Source of the DNA: Hydrogenophaga intermedia
GTDB taxonomy: Bacteria > Pseudomonadota > Gammaproteobacteria > Burkholderiales > Burkholderiaceae_C
Direction: 5' to 3'
Length of the DNA stretch: 64,000 nucleotides
Assembly: GCF_023715105.1 (NCBI RefSeq)
Contig: NZ_JAMBNO010000018.1
Span: forward strand, 22,902-86,901
Part shown: piece after piece, positions 1-9,171 of the stretch
Layout of the letters: each line of letters begins with the position of its first letter
How positions within the stretch are numbered: the stretch's first letter is position 1
Made by a program: the position numbers and the translations under genes
The notes under the pieces: generated by a model
Told to the model about the DNA's origin: nothing
What the model saw: the letters and a program-made list of their open reading frames with translations, nothing else
The model's database searches: none

Positions 1-552
1 GCCAGCAGCGCGCCGGGCAAGGAGCACGAGCTCAAGGGGTCGGGCCGCTCCATCGCGGGCTTTCACCTGCGCGACGCGCTGGACCTGGTGGCCAAGCGCC
101 ACCCGGGCGTGCTGCTGCGCTTCGGCGGGCATGCCATGGCCGCGGGCTGCACCATCGCGGAGGAACACCTGGACACCTTCGAGCAGGCCCTGCAGCAGGT
201 GGCGCACGAATGGCTGGACGCCGCCACGCTGCAGCGTCGCGTGGAAACCGACGGCCCGCTGGACCGCCAGTACCGCCGCCCGGATCTGGTGGACACGCTG
301 CACGGCCAGGTGTGGGGCCAGGGCTTCGCGCCGCCGGTGTTCAGCGAAGAGGTGCGCGTGGTCAGCCAGCGCATCGTGGGCGAGAAGCACCTGGCGCTGA
401 AGCTGCAGCACCAGGGCGATGCGGTGGACGGCATCTGGTTCGGCCACACCGAGCCGCTGCCCGAGCGCGTGCGCATTGCATTCCGCCTCGACGCTGACGA
501 GTGGCAGGGCCAGCGGCGTGTGCGCTTTCTGGTCGAGGCGGCGGAGCTCTGA
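1..552 (+). CDS. recJ: Single-stranded-DNA exonuclease RecJ, C-terminal part
   Basis: This is the 3' end of a gene that begins before the window; about 183 residues are present, reading in frame 1 to the TGA at 550. RecJ is a 5'-3' single-strand DNA exonuclease used in recombination and mismatch repair. The visible part holds the end of the DHHA1 domain (the GSGRSI stretch near the start and the RFGGHAMAAG motif near residue 41) and then the C-terminal OB-like region that binds single-stranded DNA. The GGH motif is typical of the DHHA1 domain in this family. The DHH catalytic domain lies outside the window, so activity cannot be judged. It is convergent with msrA, with only one base between the stop codons. 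Confidence 0.9.
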   Translation, partial: ASSAPGKEHELKGSGRSIAGFHLRDALDLVAKRHPGVLLRFGGHAMAAGCTIAEEHLDTFEQALQQVAHEWLDAATLQRRVETDGPLDRQYRRPDLVDTLHGQVWGQGFAPPVFSEEVRVVSQRIVGEKHLALKLQHQGDAVDGIWFGHTEPLPERVRIAFRLDADEWQGQRRVRFLVEAAEL

Positions 553-553
553 A

Positions 554-1090
554 CTACTTCGCCAGCCGCGCGAAGGTCTTGCGGAACTTGGCCACCTTGG
601 GCGCGGCCACGGCCATGCAGTAGCCCTGGTGCGGGTTGCGCTCGAAGAAATCCTGGTGGTAGGCCTCGGCGGGCCAGTAGTTCTGCAAGGGCAGCACCTC
701 GGTCACGATGGGACGGCCGAAAGCGTCGTCGCGCGCGAGTTCGGCGATCAGCGCGCGCGCCTCGGCTTCCTGCTCGGGCGTGGTGAAGTAGATGCCGCTG
801 CGGTATTGCGTGCCGACATCGTTGCCCTGGCGGTTCAGCGTGGTCGGGTCGTGCACCACGAAGAAGATCTCCAGCAGCTCGCGCGTGCTCACCTCGGCCG
901 GGTCGTATTCCAGCCGCACCACCTCGTTGTGGCCGGTGGTGCCGGTGCAGACCTGCTCGTAGCTCGGCTGCTTCGCGTGGCCGTTGCTGTAGCCCGACTC
1001 GACGTCGCTCACGCCGCGCACGTCCTTGTAGACCGCCTCGGTGCACCAGAAACAGCCTCCGCCCAGCACCAGCACTTGTTTGTCGCTCAT
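554..1090 (-). CDS. msrA: Peptide-methionine (S)-S-oxide reductase MsrA
   Basis: It reduces the S-epimer of methionine sulfoxide, free or in proteins, back to methionine, using thioredoxin to recycle its cysteines. The 178-residue length is normal for a stand-alone MsrA. The signature GGCFWC lies at residues 11-16, making Cys13 the expected nucleophile. The family pattern continues with GYSNGH and the HNE motif after CTGTTG, and a second cysteine in GYC near the C-terminus could act as resolving cysteine. There is no signal peptide, so it is cytoplasmic. It is the only gene in its unit, lying between recJ (convergent) and a LysR regulator on the same strand about 55 bases upstream. Confidence 0.95.
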   Translation of the reverse strand: MSDKQVLVLGGGCFWCTEAVYKDVRGVSDVESGYSNGHAKQPSYEQVCTGTTGHNEVVRLEYDPAEVSTRELLEIFFVVHDPTTLNRQGNDVGTQYRSGIYFTTPEQEAEARALIAELARDDAFGRPIVTEVLPLQNYWPAEAYHQDFFERNPHQGYCMAVAAPKVAKFRKTFARLAK

Positions 1091-1144
1091 CGTGAACTCC
1101 GCTTTTTGTGTACCCCGGTGCGTCGGGCGACGCGCCGTTTTCTT

Positions 1145-2044
1145 TCAAGCACCCGATTCTGAGGCGGGCGCGAAGCCCCGCACGGCGTCCAGGAATGCGG
1201 CGAGCGCAGCGCTTTCGTCACCGCTGCGCCAGAGGCAGCGTGTCTCGTAGGGCGGCGTCTCGCCTTGCAGCGGCAGGAAGGCCGCGCCCGGCAGGCCGGC
1301 CTGCTGCAGGGCGGCCGGCACCAGCGACACGCCCAGCCCCTGCGCCACCAGCGAGACCACGCTGAGCCAGTGGCGTAACTCGAAGCGCACGTCGGGCTCG
1401 AAGCCGTGGTCGGCACACAGGGCCAGCAGGCGGTCGTGGTAATCGGGCGAGACGGCGCGCGAGATGGCCACGAAGGGCTCGCCCGCCAACGCGGCGGGCA
1501 GCACGCGGCGCTTGCGCGCCAGCGGGTGCTGCGCCGGCACGCAGGCCACGAAGGCCTGGCGCGACACCAAGATCTGCGCGCAACCCGGTGGCACGCGCGT
1601 GGTGTGCACAAAGCCGGCCTCGAGCCGGCCGTGCTGCAGGTCGATCAGCTGGTCGCTCGAACTCATCTCGCGCAGCACCAGCTTCAGGCGCGGGTGGTGC
1701 TGCGCAAAGCCGCGCAGGATTTGTGGCAGCCCGCGGTAAAGCACGGTGCCGGCAAAACCCACGCGCAACTGACCGCTCACGCCTTGCGCCACCTCGCGCG
1801 CCTCTCGCGCGGCGGCCCCGGCGGCGTCCAGCAGCGCCCGCGCGCGCGGCACGAACGCCAGGCCCGCCGGGGTGAGCGCCACGCCGCGGCTGTTGCGCAC
1901 GAACAGCGGCGCGCCCACCGAGGCCTCAAGCTGCTGGATGTTGAGCGACAGCGGCGGCTGCGTCATGGCCAGGCGCGCCGCGGCGCGGCCAAAGTGCAAT
2001 TCCTCGGCCAGGGCCAGGAAACAACGCAGGTGGCGGAATTCCAT
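1145..2044 (-). CDS. LysR-family transcriptional regulator, probably of the adjacent glutaryl-CoA dehydrogenase gene
   Basis: A 299-residue LysR-type regulator. The winged helix-turn-helix is at residues 1-60 ([19 protein letters not shown], then the [14 protein letters not shown] recognition region), followed by a type-2 periplasmic-binding-fold effector domain. The ATG at 2044 is chosen; one codon upstream is only a TTG. It is divergent from the acyl-CoA dehydrogenase gene, with a 100-base shared promoter region, the usual layout for a LysR protein that controls its neighbour. Divergent LysR regulators of glutarate/lysine catabolism (GcdR type) are known beside gcdH in pseudomonads, so the same role is likely here, but the effector is inferred from context only. 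Confidence 0.85.
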   Translation of the reverse strand: MEFRHLRCFLALAEELHFGRAAARLAMTQPPLSLNIQQLEASVGAPLFVRNSRGVALTPAGLAFVPRARALLDAAGAAAREAREVAQGVSGQLRVGFAGTVLYRGLPQILRGFAQHHPRLKLVLREMSSSDQLIDLQHGRLEAGFVHTTRVPPGCAQILVSRQAFVACVPAQHPLARKRRVLPAALAGEPFVAISRAVSPDYHDRLLALCADHGFEPDVRFELRHWLSVVSLVAQGLGVSLVPAALQQAGLPGAAFLPLQGETPPYETRCLWRSGDESAALAAFLDAVRGFAPASESGA

Positions 2045-2144
2045 CAATACACCAAGCAGATCGTTGAATACAGGATCGATATTAGACAGCTATGGCCTGC
2101 GGGCGGACAATCCGCCGATTCACCACCGTACCCGGAGACAGACC

Positions 2145-3338
2145 ATGCTCTCGCCGACCAAGACCAAAGCCAGCTTCAGCTGGGAAGACCCGTTCCAGCT
2201 CGACGGCCAGTTGAGCGACGACGAGCGCGCCGTGCGCGACGCCGCCCACACCTACTGCCAGGAGCGCCTGCTGCCGCGCGTGACCGAGGCTTTCCGCCAC
2301 GAAAAGACCGACCCGGCGATCTTTCGCGAGATGGGCGAGCTCGGCCTGCTGGGCGTGACGATCCCGGAGCAGTACGGCGGCGCCGGCCTCAACTACGTGT
2401 GCTACGGCCTGGTGGCGCGCGAGGTCGAGCGCATCGATTCGGGCTATCGCTCGATGATGAGCGTGCAGAGCTCGCTGGTGATGGTGCCGATCAACGAGTT
2501 CGGCACCGAGGCGCAGAAACAGAAGTACCTGCCCAAGCTGGCCAGCGGCCAGTGGATCGGCTGCTTTGGCCTGACCGAACCCAACCACGGCTCCGACCCG
2601 GGCAGCATGGTCACCCGCGCGAAAAAGGTCGACGGCGGCTACAGCCTGTCGGGTGCCAAGATGTGGATCACCAACAGCCCGATCGCCGACGTGTTCGTGG
2701 TCTGGGCCAAGGACGACGAAGGTTCGATCCGCGGCTTCATCCTGGAGAAGGGCTGGAAGGGCCTGTCGGCTCCGGCCATCCACAGCAAGGTCGGCCTGCG
2801 CGCCTCCATCACTGGCGAGATCGTGATGGACAACGTGTTCGTGCCCGAAGAGAACGCCTTCCCCGAGGTTCGCGGCTTGAAGGGCCCGTTCACCTGCCTC
2901 AACAGCGCGCGCTACGGCATTGCCTGGGGCGCACTCGGTGCCGCCGAGGACTGCTACTTCCGCGCCCGCCAGTACGTGCTGGACCGCCAGCAGTTCGGCC
3001 GCCCGCTGGCGGCCAACCAGCTGATCCAGAAGAAGCTGGCCGACATGCTGACCGAGATCAGCCTGGGCCTGCAGGGCTGCCTGCGCCTGGGCCGCATGAA
3101 GGACGAAGGCACGGCCGCGGTGGAAGTGACCTCGATCCTCAAGCGCAACAGCTGCGGCAAGGCGCTCGACATCGCCCGCCTGGCGCGCGACATGATGGGC
3201 GGCAATGGGATCAGCGACGAGTTCGGCGTGGCGCGCCACCTGGTCAACCTCGAGGTGGTCAACACCTACGAAGGCACGCACGACATCCACGCGCTCATCC
3301 TGGGCCGCGCGATCACCGGCATCGCCGCGTTCAACTGA
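2145..3338 (+). CDS. gcdH: Glutaryl-CoA dehydrogenase (acyl-CoA dehydrogenase family)
   Basis: A flavoprotein of 397 residues that would oxidise and decarboxylate glutaryl-CoA to crotonyl-CoA in lysine, tryptophan and glutarate breakdown, passing electrons to ETF. The acyl-CoA dehydrogenase fold is clear: an N-terminal helical domain, the [13 protein letters not shown] flavin/substrate motif near residue 145, the KMWITNSP segment, and a C-terminal [19 protein letters not shown] block that is typical of glutaryl-CoA dehydrogenases and carries the catalytic glutamate. The frame stays open upstream, but the ATG at 2145 gives the family's normal length and N-terminus. It is divergent from a LysR regulator. 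The short-chain substrate is assigned from family pattern, not tested. Confidence 0.88.
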   Translation: MLSPTKTKASFSWEDPFQLDGQLSDDERAVRDAAHTYCQERLLPRVTEAFRHEKTDPAIFREMGELGLLGVTIPEQYGGAGLNYVCYGLVAREVERIDSGYRSMMSVQSSLVMVPINEFGTEAQKQKYLPKLASGQWIGCFGLTEPNHGSDPGSMVTRAKKVDGGYSLSGAKMWITNSPIADVFVVWAKDDEGSIRGFILEKGWKGLSAPAIHSKVGLRASITGEIVMDNVFVPEENAFPEVRGLKGPFTCLNSARYGIAWGALGAAEDCYFRARQYVLDRQQFGRPLAANQLIQKKLADMLTEISLGLQGCLRLGRMKDEGTAAVEVTSILKRNSCGKALDIARLARDMMGGNGISDEFGVARHLVNLEVVNTYEGTHDIHALILGRAITGIAAFN

Positions 3339-3386
3339 CGTTTCCTTTACCCGGCGGACATCGCCGGTACAGGGGGGTGGGGTATA

Positions 3387-3408
3387 TTACTAACCGATCG
3401 GTCAGTAA
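3387..3408. promoter_or_regulatory. Near-perfect palindromic operator, probably the TetR-family regulator's own site
   Basis: A 22-bp inverted repeat with half-sites TTACTAACCGA and TCGGTCAGTAA, matching at all but one symmetric pair. It lies 12 bases before the ATG of the TetR-family gene at 3421 and overlaps or abuts a TATATT hexamer (3383-3388) that could serve as a -10 element. The ACCGATCGGT core resembles operators of many TetR/AcrR repressors of efflux pumps. Binding here would block transcription of the whole tetR-MFP-RND unit, giving autorepression. Role inferred from symmetry and position. Confidence 0.7.
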
Positions 3409-3420
3409 TTGCCCCCACCC

Positions 3421-4083
3421 ATGCCCACGAACCGCCCGTCAGACGAACCCGCCACGCACCGCCGTGCGCGGCGCAAGGAGGCGCGCCCGGGCGAACTGAT
3501 CGAGGCCGCCCTTCACCTGTTCGTGGAGAAGGGCTTTGCCGCCACCCGCGTCGAAGAGGTGGCCGCGCACGCCGGTGTGTCCAAGGGCACGCTGTTCCTG
3601 TACTTCCCGAGCAAGGAAGACCTGTTCAAGGCCGTGGTGCGCGAGAACATCGCGGGCCGCTTCACCGAGTGGAACGAGGAATTCGAGCAGTTCACCGGTG
3701 ACAGCGTGGAACTGGTGCGCTACGCCATGCAATCCTGGTGGGAGCGCATCGGCATGACCCCGGCCTCCGGCATCACCAAGCTGGTGATGAGCGAGGCAGG
3801 CACCTTCCCCGAAATCGCGGCCTTCTACCAGCAGGAGGTCATCGGCCCCGGCCATGCGCTGATCCGCCGCATCCTGCAGCGCGGCGTGGATCGGGGCGAG
3901 TTCCGTGACCTGCCGCTGGACTACGCGGTCTACAGCCTGATCGCACCCATGATCTTCCTGCTGATGTGGAAGCACTCCATGGCGCCGTGCTGCCCGCCGT
4001 CGCACCAGCTCGACCCGGTTTCTTTCATCGACACGCAGGTCGACCTGATCCTGCGCGGCATGCTCAAGCACCCCCGACCATGA
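3421..4083 (+). CDS. TetR/AcrR-family transcriptional repressor of the downstream efflux genes
   Basis: A 220-residue TetR-family protein. The N-terminal DNA-binding domain spans about residues 18-70, with the helix-turn-helix VEEVAAHAGVSKGTLFLYFPSKEDLF; the C-terminal domain is a ligand-binding/dimerisation fold (TetR_C type) with little recognisable sequence. The ATG at 3421 is chosen over a TTG at 3409 that would sit inside the palindromic operator. No clear Shine-Dalgarno sequence precedes either, so the message may be weakly translated or nearly leaderless. Its stop overlaps the start of the membrane fusion protein gene (ATGA, 4 bases), so repressor and pump are co-transcribed and coupled. 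The inducer is unknown; a drug or hydrophobic compound exported by the pump is the usual case. Confidence 0.88.
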   Translation: MPTNRPSDEPATHRRARRKEARPGELIEAALHLFVEKGFAATRVEEVAAHAGVSKGTLFLYFPSKEDLFKAVVRENIAGRFTEWNEEFEQFTGDSVELVRYAMQSWWERIGMTPASGITKLVMSEAGTFPEIAAFYQQEVIGPGHALIRRILQRGVDRGEFRDLPLDYAVYSLIAPMIFLLMWKHSMAPCCPPSHQLDPVSFIDTQVDLILRGMLKHPRP

Positions 4084-5246
4084 CCACCTCGCGTACCCGG
4101 ACGTTCATCTACTGGCTGCTGCCGGTGCTGCTGGTTGCCGGCCTGGCCTGGGGCGTGGTGCGTGCGCTCGACAAGCGGGCCACCAAGGCCGAGCAGGCGC
4201 AGGCCGCAGCCCAGGCGCTGCAGACCGCGCCGGTCTACGAGGTGAACGAACGCGACGTGGTGCGCGTGCGCAGCGTGGCGCTGTTGCAGACAGCCAGCGT
4301 CTCGGGCTCCATCGAAGCACTGCAGACAGTGGCGATCAAGGCCCGTGTGGCGGGCGAGCTGCAAGGCCTCACCAAACGCGAGGGCGACAGCGTCGCGGCG
4401 GGCGAGGTGGTGGCACGCATCGATCCCACCGAGGCCCAGGCGCGCGTGCGCCAGGCCGAGCAGCAGGCCGAGTCGGCCCTGGCGCAGGTGCGCATCGCGC
4501 AACGCAGCCAAGCCAACAACCAGGCCCTGGTCCAGCAAGGCTTCATCTCGGCCACGGCGCTGGAGAACTCGCAGGCCAACCTGGCCGCGGCCGAGGCCAC
4601 GCACCGCGCGGCCGTGGCGGCGCTGGACATTGCGCGCAAGGGGCTGGGTGACACCGTGCTGCGTTCTCCCATCGCGGGGCAGATCGCTGCACGGCTGGTG
4701 CAGAACGGCGAGCGCGTGGGCCTGGACGCCCGCGTCGTGGACGTGGTGGACCTCTCGGCCTTCGAGATGGAGGCAGCGCTCAGTCCCTCGGATGCCGCGA
4801 GCGTGCAGGTGGGCCAGAAGGCGCGGTTGCAGGTGGAGGGTCTGGCCGCACCGGTGGACGCCACCGTGGTGCGCATCAACCCCAGCGTGCAACCCGGCAG
4901 CCGCAGCGTGCTGGTGTACCTGCGCCTGCCGGCAACCTCCGGCATGCGCCAGGGCCTGTTCGCGCGCGGCGAGATTCTGGCCGGCAGCACAGCCGCGCTC
5001 GCGGTGCCGGCATCGGCCGTGCGCAACGACCGCCCCGCGCCTTACGTGCAGGTGGTGCGCGAAAACACGGTGCGCCACGTGAATCTGCCCGAGCCGCTGC
5101 CACCGCGGGGCCTGGCCGATGGCGTGCCACACCAGGCCGTGCCCATGCTGGCCGATGGTGACGTGGTCCTGGCCGCCACGGCCGGTGCCATTCGCGACGG
5201 CACGCGCGTGAAACTCGCGGCCACGCCGACGAACAGCCCCAACTGA
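4080..5246 (+). CDS. RND efflux periplasmic adaptor (membrane fusion protein, HlyD/AcrA type)
   Basis: A 388-residue adaptor joining an inner-membrane RND pump to an outer-membrane channel. It begins with one N-terminal transmembrane or signal-anchor segment (YWLLPVLLVAGLAWGVV, residues 11-27), then a biotinyl-lipoyl-like half-motif (VAAGEVVARIDPTEAQ), an alpha-helical hairpin with heptad-like Ala/Gln-rich repeats (about residues 115-190), the second lipoyl half (LRSPIAGQIAARLVQNGERV), and a beta-barrel domain. It starts within the stop of the TetR-family gene and is followed 16 bases later by the RND pump. No lipobox cysteine is seen, so anchoring is probably by the N-terminal helix. Confidence 0.92.
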   Translation: MTTSRTRTFIYWLLPVLLVAGLAWGVVRALDKRATKAEQAQAAAQALQTAPVYEVNERDVVRVRSVALLQTASVSGSIEALQTVAIKARVAGELQGLTKREGDSVAAGEVVARIDPTEAQARVRQAEQQAESALAQVRIAQRSQANNQALVQQGFISATALENSQANLAAAEATHRAAVAALDIARKGLGDTVLRSPIAGQIAARLVQNGERVGLDARVVDVVDLSAFEMEAALSPSDAASVQVGQKARLQVEGLAAPVDATVVRINPSVQPGSRSVLVYLRLPATSGMRQGLFARGEILAGSTAALAVPASAVRNDRPAPYVQVVRENTVRHVNLPEPLPPRGLADGVPHQAVPMLADGDVVLAATAGAIRDGTRVKLAATPTNSPN

Positions 5247-5262
5247 ACAGGCGCACACCGCG

Positions 5263-8200
5263 ATGTGGTTCACCCAGGTCTCGCTGCGCAACCCGGTCTT
5301 TGCGACCATGGTGATGCTGGCCTTCGTGGTGCTGGGCGCTTTCTCGTACCAGCGTCTGCAGGTCGACCAGTTCCCGAACATCGACTTCCCGGTGGTGGTG
5401 GTGACCACCGCCTACCCCGGCGCCTCGCCCGAGATCGTGGAGAGCGAGGTCACCAAGAAGGTGGAGGAGGCTGTCAACGCCATCGCAGGCGTGAACACGC
5501 TCACCTCGCGCAGTTACGAGGGCAGCTCGGTGGTGATCATCGAGTTCCAGCTCACGGTCGACGGTCGCAAGGCCGCCGACGACGTACGCGAGCGCATCGG
5601 CATCCTGCGCCCGCTGCTGCGCGACGAGGTGGAAGAACCGCGCGTGCTGCGCTTCGACCCGGCCAGCCGCGCCATCTGGTCGGTGGCGGTGGTGCCCGAG
5701 GCGGTGAACGGCGCGCGCGCGCCCAGCCCGGTGGAACTCACCACCTGGGCCGAACAGGTGCTCAAGAAGCGGCTGGAGAACGTGCGCGGCGTGGGTGCCG
5801 TCAACCTGGTGGGCGGTACCGAGCGCGCCATCAACATCGAGCTCGACCCGGTGGCCATGCAGGCCCTGGGCGTGACGCCCGAGCAGGTGAACGCCGCGCT
5901 GCGCAGCGACAACCAGGACGTGCCGGTGGGCACGCTCAAGACGCGCGACGCCGAGCGCGTGGTGCAGGTGCTCTCGCGTGCACAGAACCCGCGCGACTTC
6001 GAAAACATCATCGTCACCCGCCGCGGCGGCACACCGGTGCGTCTGGGCCAGGTGGCGCGCGTGGTGGACGGCACGCAGGAGGTGGAGAGCCTGGCGCTCT
6101 ACAACGGCCAGCGCACGCTGCTGCTGCAGGTGCAGAAATCGCAGGATGAAAACACCATCGCCGTGGTCGATGGCCTCAACGCCGCCATCCAGGCCGTGGG
6201 GCCCGAGTTGCCCGCGGGCGTGAAGCTCGAACCCATTGCCGACGGCTCGCGCCCGATCCGCGTGTCGGTGCAGAACGTGCGCCAGACCCTGATCGAGGGC
6301 GCCATCCTCACGGTGCTGATCGTCTTCCTGTTCCTCAACTCCTGGCGCTCCACCGTCATCACCGGGCTCACCCTGCCGATCGCGGTGATCGGCACCTTCT
6401 TCTTCATGAACCTGCTCGGGTTCACGATCAACATGATCACGCTGATGGCCCTCACGCTGTCGGTGGGCCTGCTGATCGACGACGCCATCGTCGTGCGCGA
6501 AAACATCGTGCGCCACGTGCAGATGGGCAAGAAGCCGTTCCAGGCCGCCATGGACGGCACGCAGGAGATCGGGCTGGCTGTGCTCGCCACCACGCTGTCG
6601 ATCGTGGCGGTGTTCCTGCCCATCGGCTTCATGGGCGGCATCATCGGCAAGTTCTTCCACGAGTTCGGCATCACCATGGTGGCGGCCGTGCTGATCTCGA
6701 TGCTCGTGAGCTTCACGCTCGACCCGATGCTGTCCTCGGTGTGGCACGACCCGGCGATCGACGCGCACGGCAAGCCGCCCGGCAAGGGCCTGTACGACCG
6801 CACGCTGGGTCGCGTCACGCATTGGTTCGATCGCTTCCAGGACGACCTCGCCGAGGGTTATCAGGGCGCGCTGCGCTGGTCGCTCAAGCACAAGCTGGCC
6901 ACGCTCGGGCTCGCGCTGGCCACCTTCGTCTCCAGCATCTTCATGCTGCCGCTGCTGGGCACCGAGTTCGTGCCCAAGGCCGATTTCTCCGAAACCTCGT
7001 TGAGTTTTCACACACCGGTGGGTTCGTCGATCCAGGCCACCGAAGCCAAGGCGCGCGAGGTGGAGTCCATCCTGCGCGAGTTCCCCGAGGTGCGCTACAC
7101 CCTGGCCACCATCAACACCGGCAACGCGCAGGGCCCCATGTACGCCAGCGTCTACGTGCGCCTGGTGGACCGCAAGGACCGCTCGCGAAATGCCGACGCC
7201 ATGTCGGCCCTGCTGCGCGAACGCCTGCGCAGCGTGCCGGGCATCACCGTCACGCACGTGGGGCTGCTCGACGCCGTGGGCGGCAACAAGCAGATCGAGT
7301 TTTCGCTGCAGGGCGACGACCTGGGCGAGCTGGAGCGGCTCAGCCGCCTGGTGCGCGAGAAGCTCGAACCCATTGTCGGCCTGGTCGACCTCGACGCCAG
7401 CGTGAAGCCCGACAAACCCACGGTGGACGTGGTGCTCAACCGCGAGCTCGCTTCCGACCTCGGCCTGTCCACCGCCGCCGTGGGTGGCGCGCTGCGCACC
7501 CTGGTGGCCGGCACCACGGTGGGCAACTGGCGCGCGCAGAACGGCGAGACCTACGACGTGATCGTGCGCCTGGCGCCGGACGCGCGCCAGCGCACCACCG
7601 ACCTCGCTCAGCTGCCGCTCATGGTGGGCAGCGCGGCCGACGGCACCGCGCGCACGGTGCCGCTGTCGCAGGTGGCGCAGCTGGTGGAGACCACCGGTCC
7701 GAACCAGATCAACCGCAAGAACCTCAACCGCGAGGTGGCCTTCAACGCCAACGTCTATGGCCGATCGGCCGGCGAGGTCACGGCCGACATCCGCGCAGCG
7801 CTGGACGGCATCGCGCTGCCGCCGGGCTATCGCTACGAGTTCGGCGGCTCCACCAAGAACATGCAGGAATCCTTCAACTACGCGCTGTCGGCGCTGGCGC
7901 TGGCCATCATCTTCATCTACATGATCCTGGCCAGCCAGTTCCAGAGCTTCCTGCAGCCGCTCTCGCTCATGACCTCGCTGCCGCTCACGCTCATCGGCGT
8001 GGTGCTGGCGCTGCTGATGTTCGGCTCCACCATGAGCATGTTCTCCATCATCGGCATCGTGCTGCTCATGGGTCTGGTGACCAAGAACGCCATCCTGCTG
8101 GTGGACTTCGCCATCCGCGCCCGCGAAGGCCGCGCCGGCGGGCCCGCGCTGCCACGCGACGAGGCCCTGCTGCTGGCCGCCAAGGTGCGGCTGCGTCCGA

Positions 8201-8442
8201 TCCTCATGACCACGCTGGCCATGGTGTTCGGCATGGTGCCGCTGGCCTTTGCGCTCACCGAGGGCTCGGAGCAGCGCGCGCCCATGGGCCAGGCCGTCAT
8301 CGGCGGCGTCATCACCTCGTCGCTGCTGACGCTGGTGGTGGTGCCCGTGGTGTATGGCTACCTCGACGACTTCGCCGCCTGGTTGCGCCGCAAGGCGGGT
8401 CTGCCGCCCGCCTTCACCGCGCCGAGCGGGTCCGCCTCCTAA
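5263..8442 (+). CDS. RND multidrug efflux transporter, inner-membrane pump (HAE1/AcrB family)
   Basis: A 1059-residue resistance-nodulation-division pump, full length. It exports hydrophobic compounds from the periplasm or membrane using proton influx. Visible features include the N-terminal NPVFATMVMLAFVVLGAFSY membrane helix, two large periplasmic loops, and two repeats of six transmembrane helices. In transmembrane helix 4 the VGLLIDDAIVVREN motif keeps the paired aspartates of the proton relay; in helix 10 the lysine is present in VTKNAILLVDF. Sequence divergence from AcrB/MexB and the single-adaptor operon fit a generic HAE1 drug pump; heavy-metal (CusA) signatures are not seen. Its outer-membrane partner is probably the TolC-like gene at 9542. 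Confidence 0.95.
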   Translation: MWFTQVSLRNPVFATMVMLAFVVLGAFSYQRLQVDQFPNIDFPVVVVTTAYPGASPEIVESEVTKKVEEAVNAIAGVNTLTSRSYEGSSVVIIEFQLTVDGRKAADDVRERIGILRPLLRDEVEEPRVLRFDPASRAIWSVAVVPEAVNGARAPSPVELTTWAEQVLKKRLENVRGVGAVNLVGGTERAINIELDPVAMQALGVTPEQVNAALRSDNQDVPVGTLKTRDAERVVQVLSRAQNPRDFENIIVTRRGGTPVRLGQVARVVDGTQEVESLALYNGQRTLLLQVQKSQDENTIAVVDGLNAAIQAVGPELPAGVKLEPIADGSRPIRVSVQNVRQTLIEGAILTVLIVFLFLNSWRSTVITGLTLPIAVIGTFFFMNLLGFTINMITLMALTLSVGLLIDDAIVVRENIVRHVQMGKKPFQAAMDGTQEIGLAVLATTLSIVAVFLPIGFMGGIIGKFFHEFGITMVAAVLISMLVSFTLDPMLSSVWHDPAIDAHGKPPGKGLYDRTLGRVTHWFDRFQDDLAEGYQGALRWSLKHKLATLGLALATFVSSIFMLPLLGTEFVPKADFSETSLSFHTPVGSSIQATEAKAREVESILREFPEVRYTLATINTGNAQGPMYASVYVRLVDRKDRSRNADAMSALLRERLRSVPGITVTHVGLLDAVGGNKQIEFSLQGDDLGELERLSRLVREKLEPIVGLVDLDASVKPDKPTVDVVLNRELASDLGLSTAAVGGALRTLVAGTTVGNWRAQNGETYDVIVRLAPDARQRTTDLAQLPLMVGSAADGTARTVPLSQVAQLVETTGPNQINRKNLNREVAFNANVYGRSAGEVTADIRAALDGIALPPGYRYEFGGSTKNMQESFNYALSALALAIIFIYMILASQFQSFLQPLSLMTSLPLTLIGVVLALLMFGSTMSMFSIIGIVLLMGLVTKNAILLVDFAIRAREGRAGGPALPRDEALLLAAKVRLRPILMTTLAMVFGMVPLAFALTEGSEQRAPMGQAVIGGVITSSLLTLVVVPVVYGYLDDFAAWLRRKAGLPPAFTAPSGSAS

Positions 8443-8480
8443 AATTTGCGGGTTTTGCCGAACACACCTGGAGAACCGAG

Positions 8481-9158
8481 ATGAACACCGCGATGAGCCT
8501 CGAGCAGGCCCGCTTCAACATGATCGAGCAACAGATCCGCCCCTGGGAGGTGCTCGACGCCCGCGTCCTCGACCTGCTGGCCCGCGTGCCGCGCGAGGCC
8601 TTCGTGCCCGAGGCGCACCGCGCCCTGGCCTTCGCCGACCTGGAACTGCCGCTGACCGGTGACGCCTGCATGCTGGCGCCGCGCGTGCAGGCTCGTCTGG
8701 TGCAGGACCTGGCGCTCCAGCCCACCGACAACGTGCTCGAGATCGGCACTGGCAGCGGCTACACCGCCGCCCTGCTCGCCAGCCTCTCGCAGCGTGTGGT
8801 CAGCATCGAGATCGACCCCGCGCTGGCCCGCGGCGCACGCGAGAACCTGCAGCGCGCCGGGATCGGCAACGTGCAGGTGCGCGAGGGCGATGCTTGCGCA
8901 AACGACTTCGCCCTGTGCCGCACCGACGCGCCGTTCAACGCCATCGTGCTGGGCGGCTCGGTCGCCGAGGTGCCGCCCGCGCTGCTGAGCCTGCTCGCCC
9001 CGGGCGGACGCCTGTTCGCGATCGTCGGCGAGGAACCGGTGATGCGCGCCACGCTCATCACGCGCCGCGCCGAGGCCGACTTCCACACCGCCCAGCCCTG
9101 GGACACGGTGGCACAGCGCTTGCGGAACTTCCCGGCGCCGTCGCGCTTCCGTTTCTGA
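8481..9158 (+). CDS. pcm: Protein-L-isoaspartate O-methyltransferase family protein
   Basis: A 225-residue SAM-dependent methyltransferase of the PCMT family, expected to methylate isoaspartyl residues so that damaged proteins can be repaired. The SAM-binding motif I is VLEIGTGSGYTAALLA (near residue 90), followed by VSIEIDPALA (acidic loop) and APGGRLFAIVGE. The N-terminus RFNMIEQQIRPWEV is characteristic of the short PCMT-like proteins of Burkholderiales. The canonical PCMT motif around the active-site Ser/Thr is poorly conserved here (the region reads PLTGDACMLAPRVQARL), so the substrate may differ from classical Pcm. It lies 38 bases after the RND pump and 13 bases before a rhodanese gene, so it is probably co-transcribed with both. 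Confidence 0.8.
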   Translation: MNTAMSLEQARFNMIEQQIRPWEVLDARVLDLLARVPREAFVPEAHRALAFADLELPLTGDACMLAPRVQARLVQDLALQPTDNVLEIGTGSGYTAALLASLSQRVVSIEIDPALARGARENLQRAGIGNVQVREGDACANDFALCRTDAPFNAIVLGGSVAEVPPALLSLLAPGGRLFAIVGEEPVMRATLITRRAEADFHTAQPWDTVAQRLRNFPAPSRFRF

Positions 9159-9171
9159 GCCGACGCGCACC

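Noticed and set aside
3409..3420. A TTG start for the TetR-family gene
   Set aside because: It would fall next to the operator and adds only four unusual residues; the ATG at 3421 is at least as good.
1406..3499. A 697-codon open frame overlapping the LysR and glutaryl-CoA dehydrogenase genes
   Set aside because: Its residues are Arg-, Gly- and Ala-rich without any family pattern, and it shadows two clear genes; typical of high-GC DNA.
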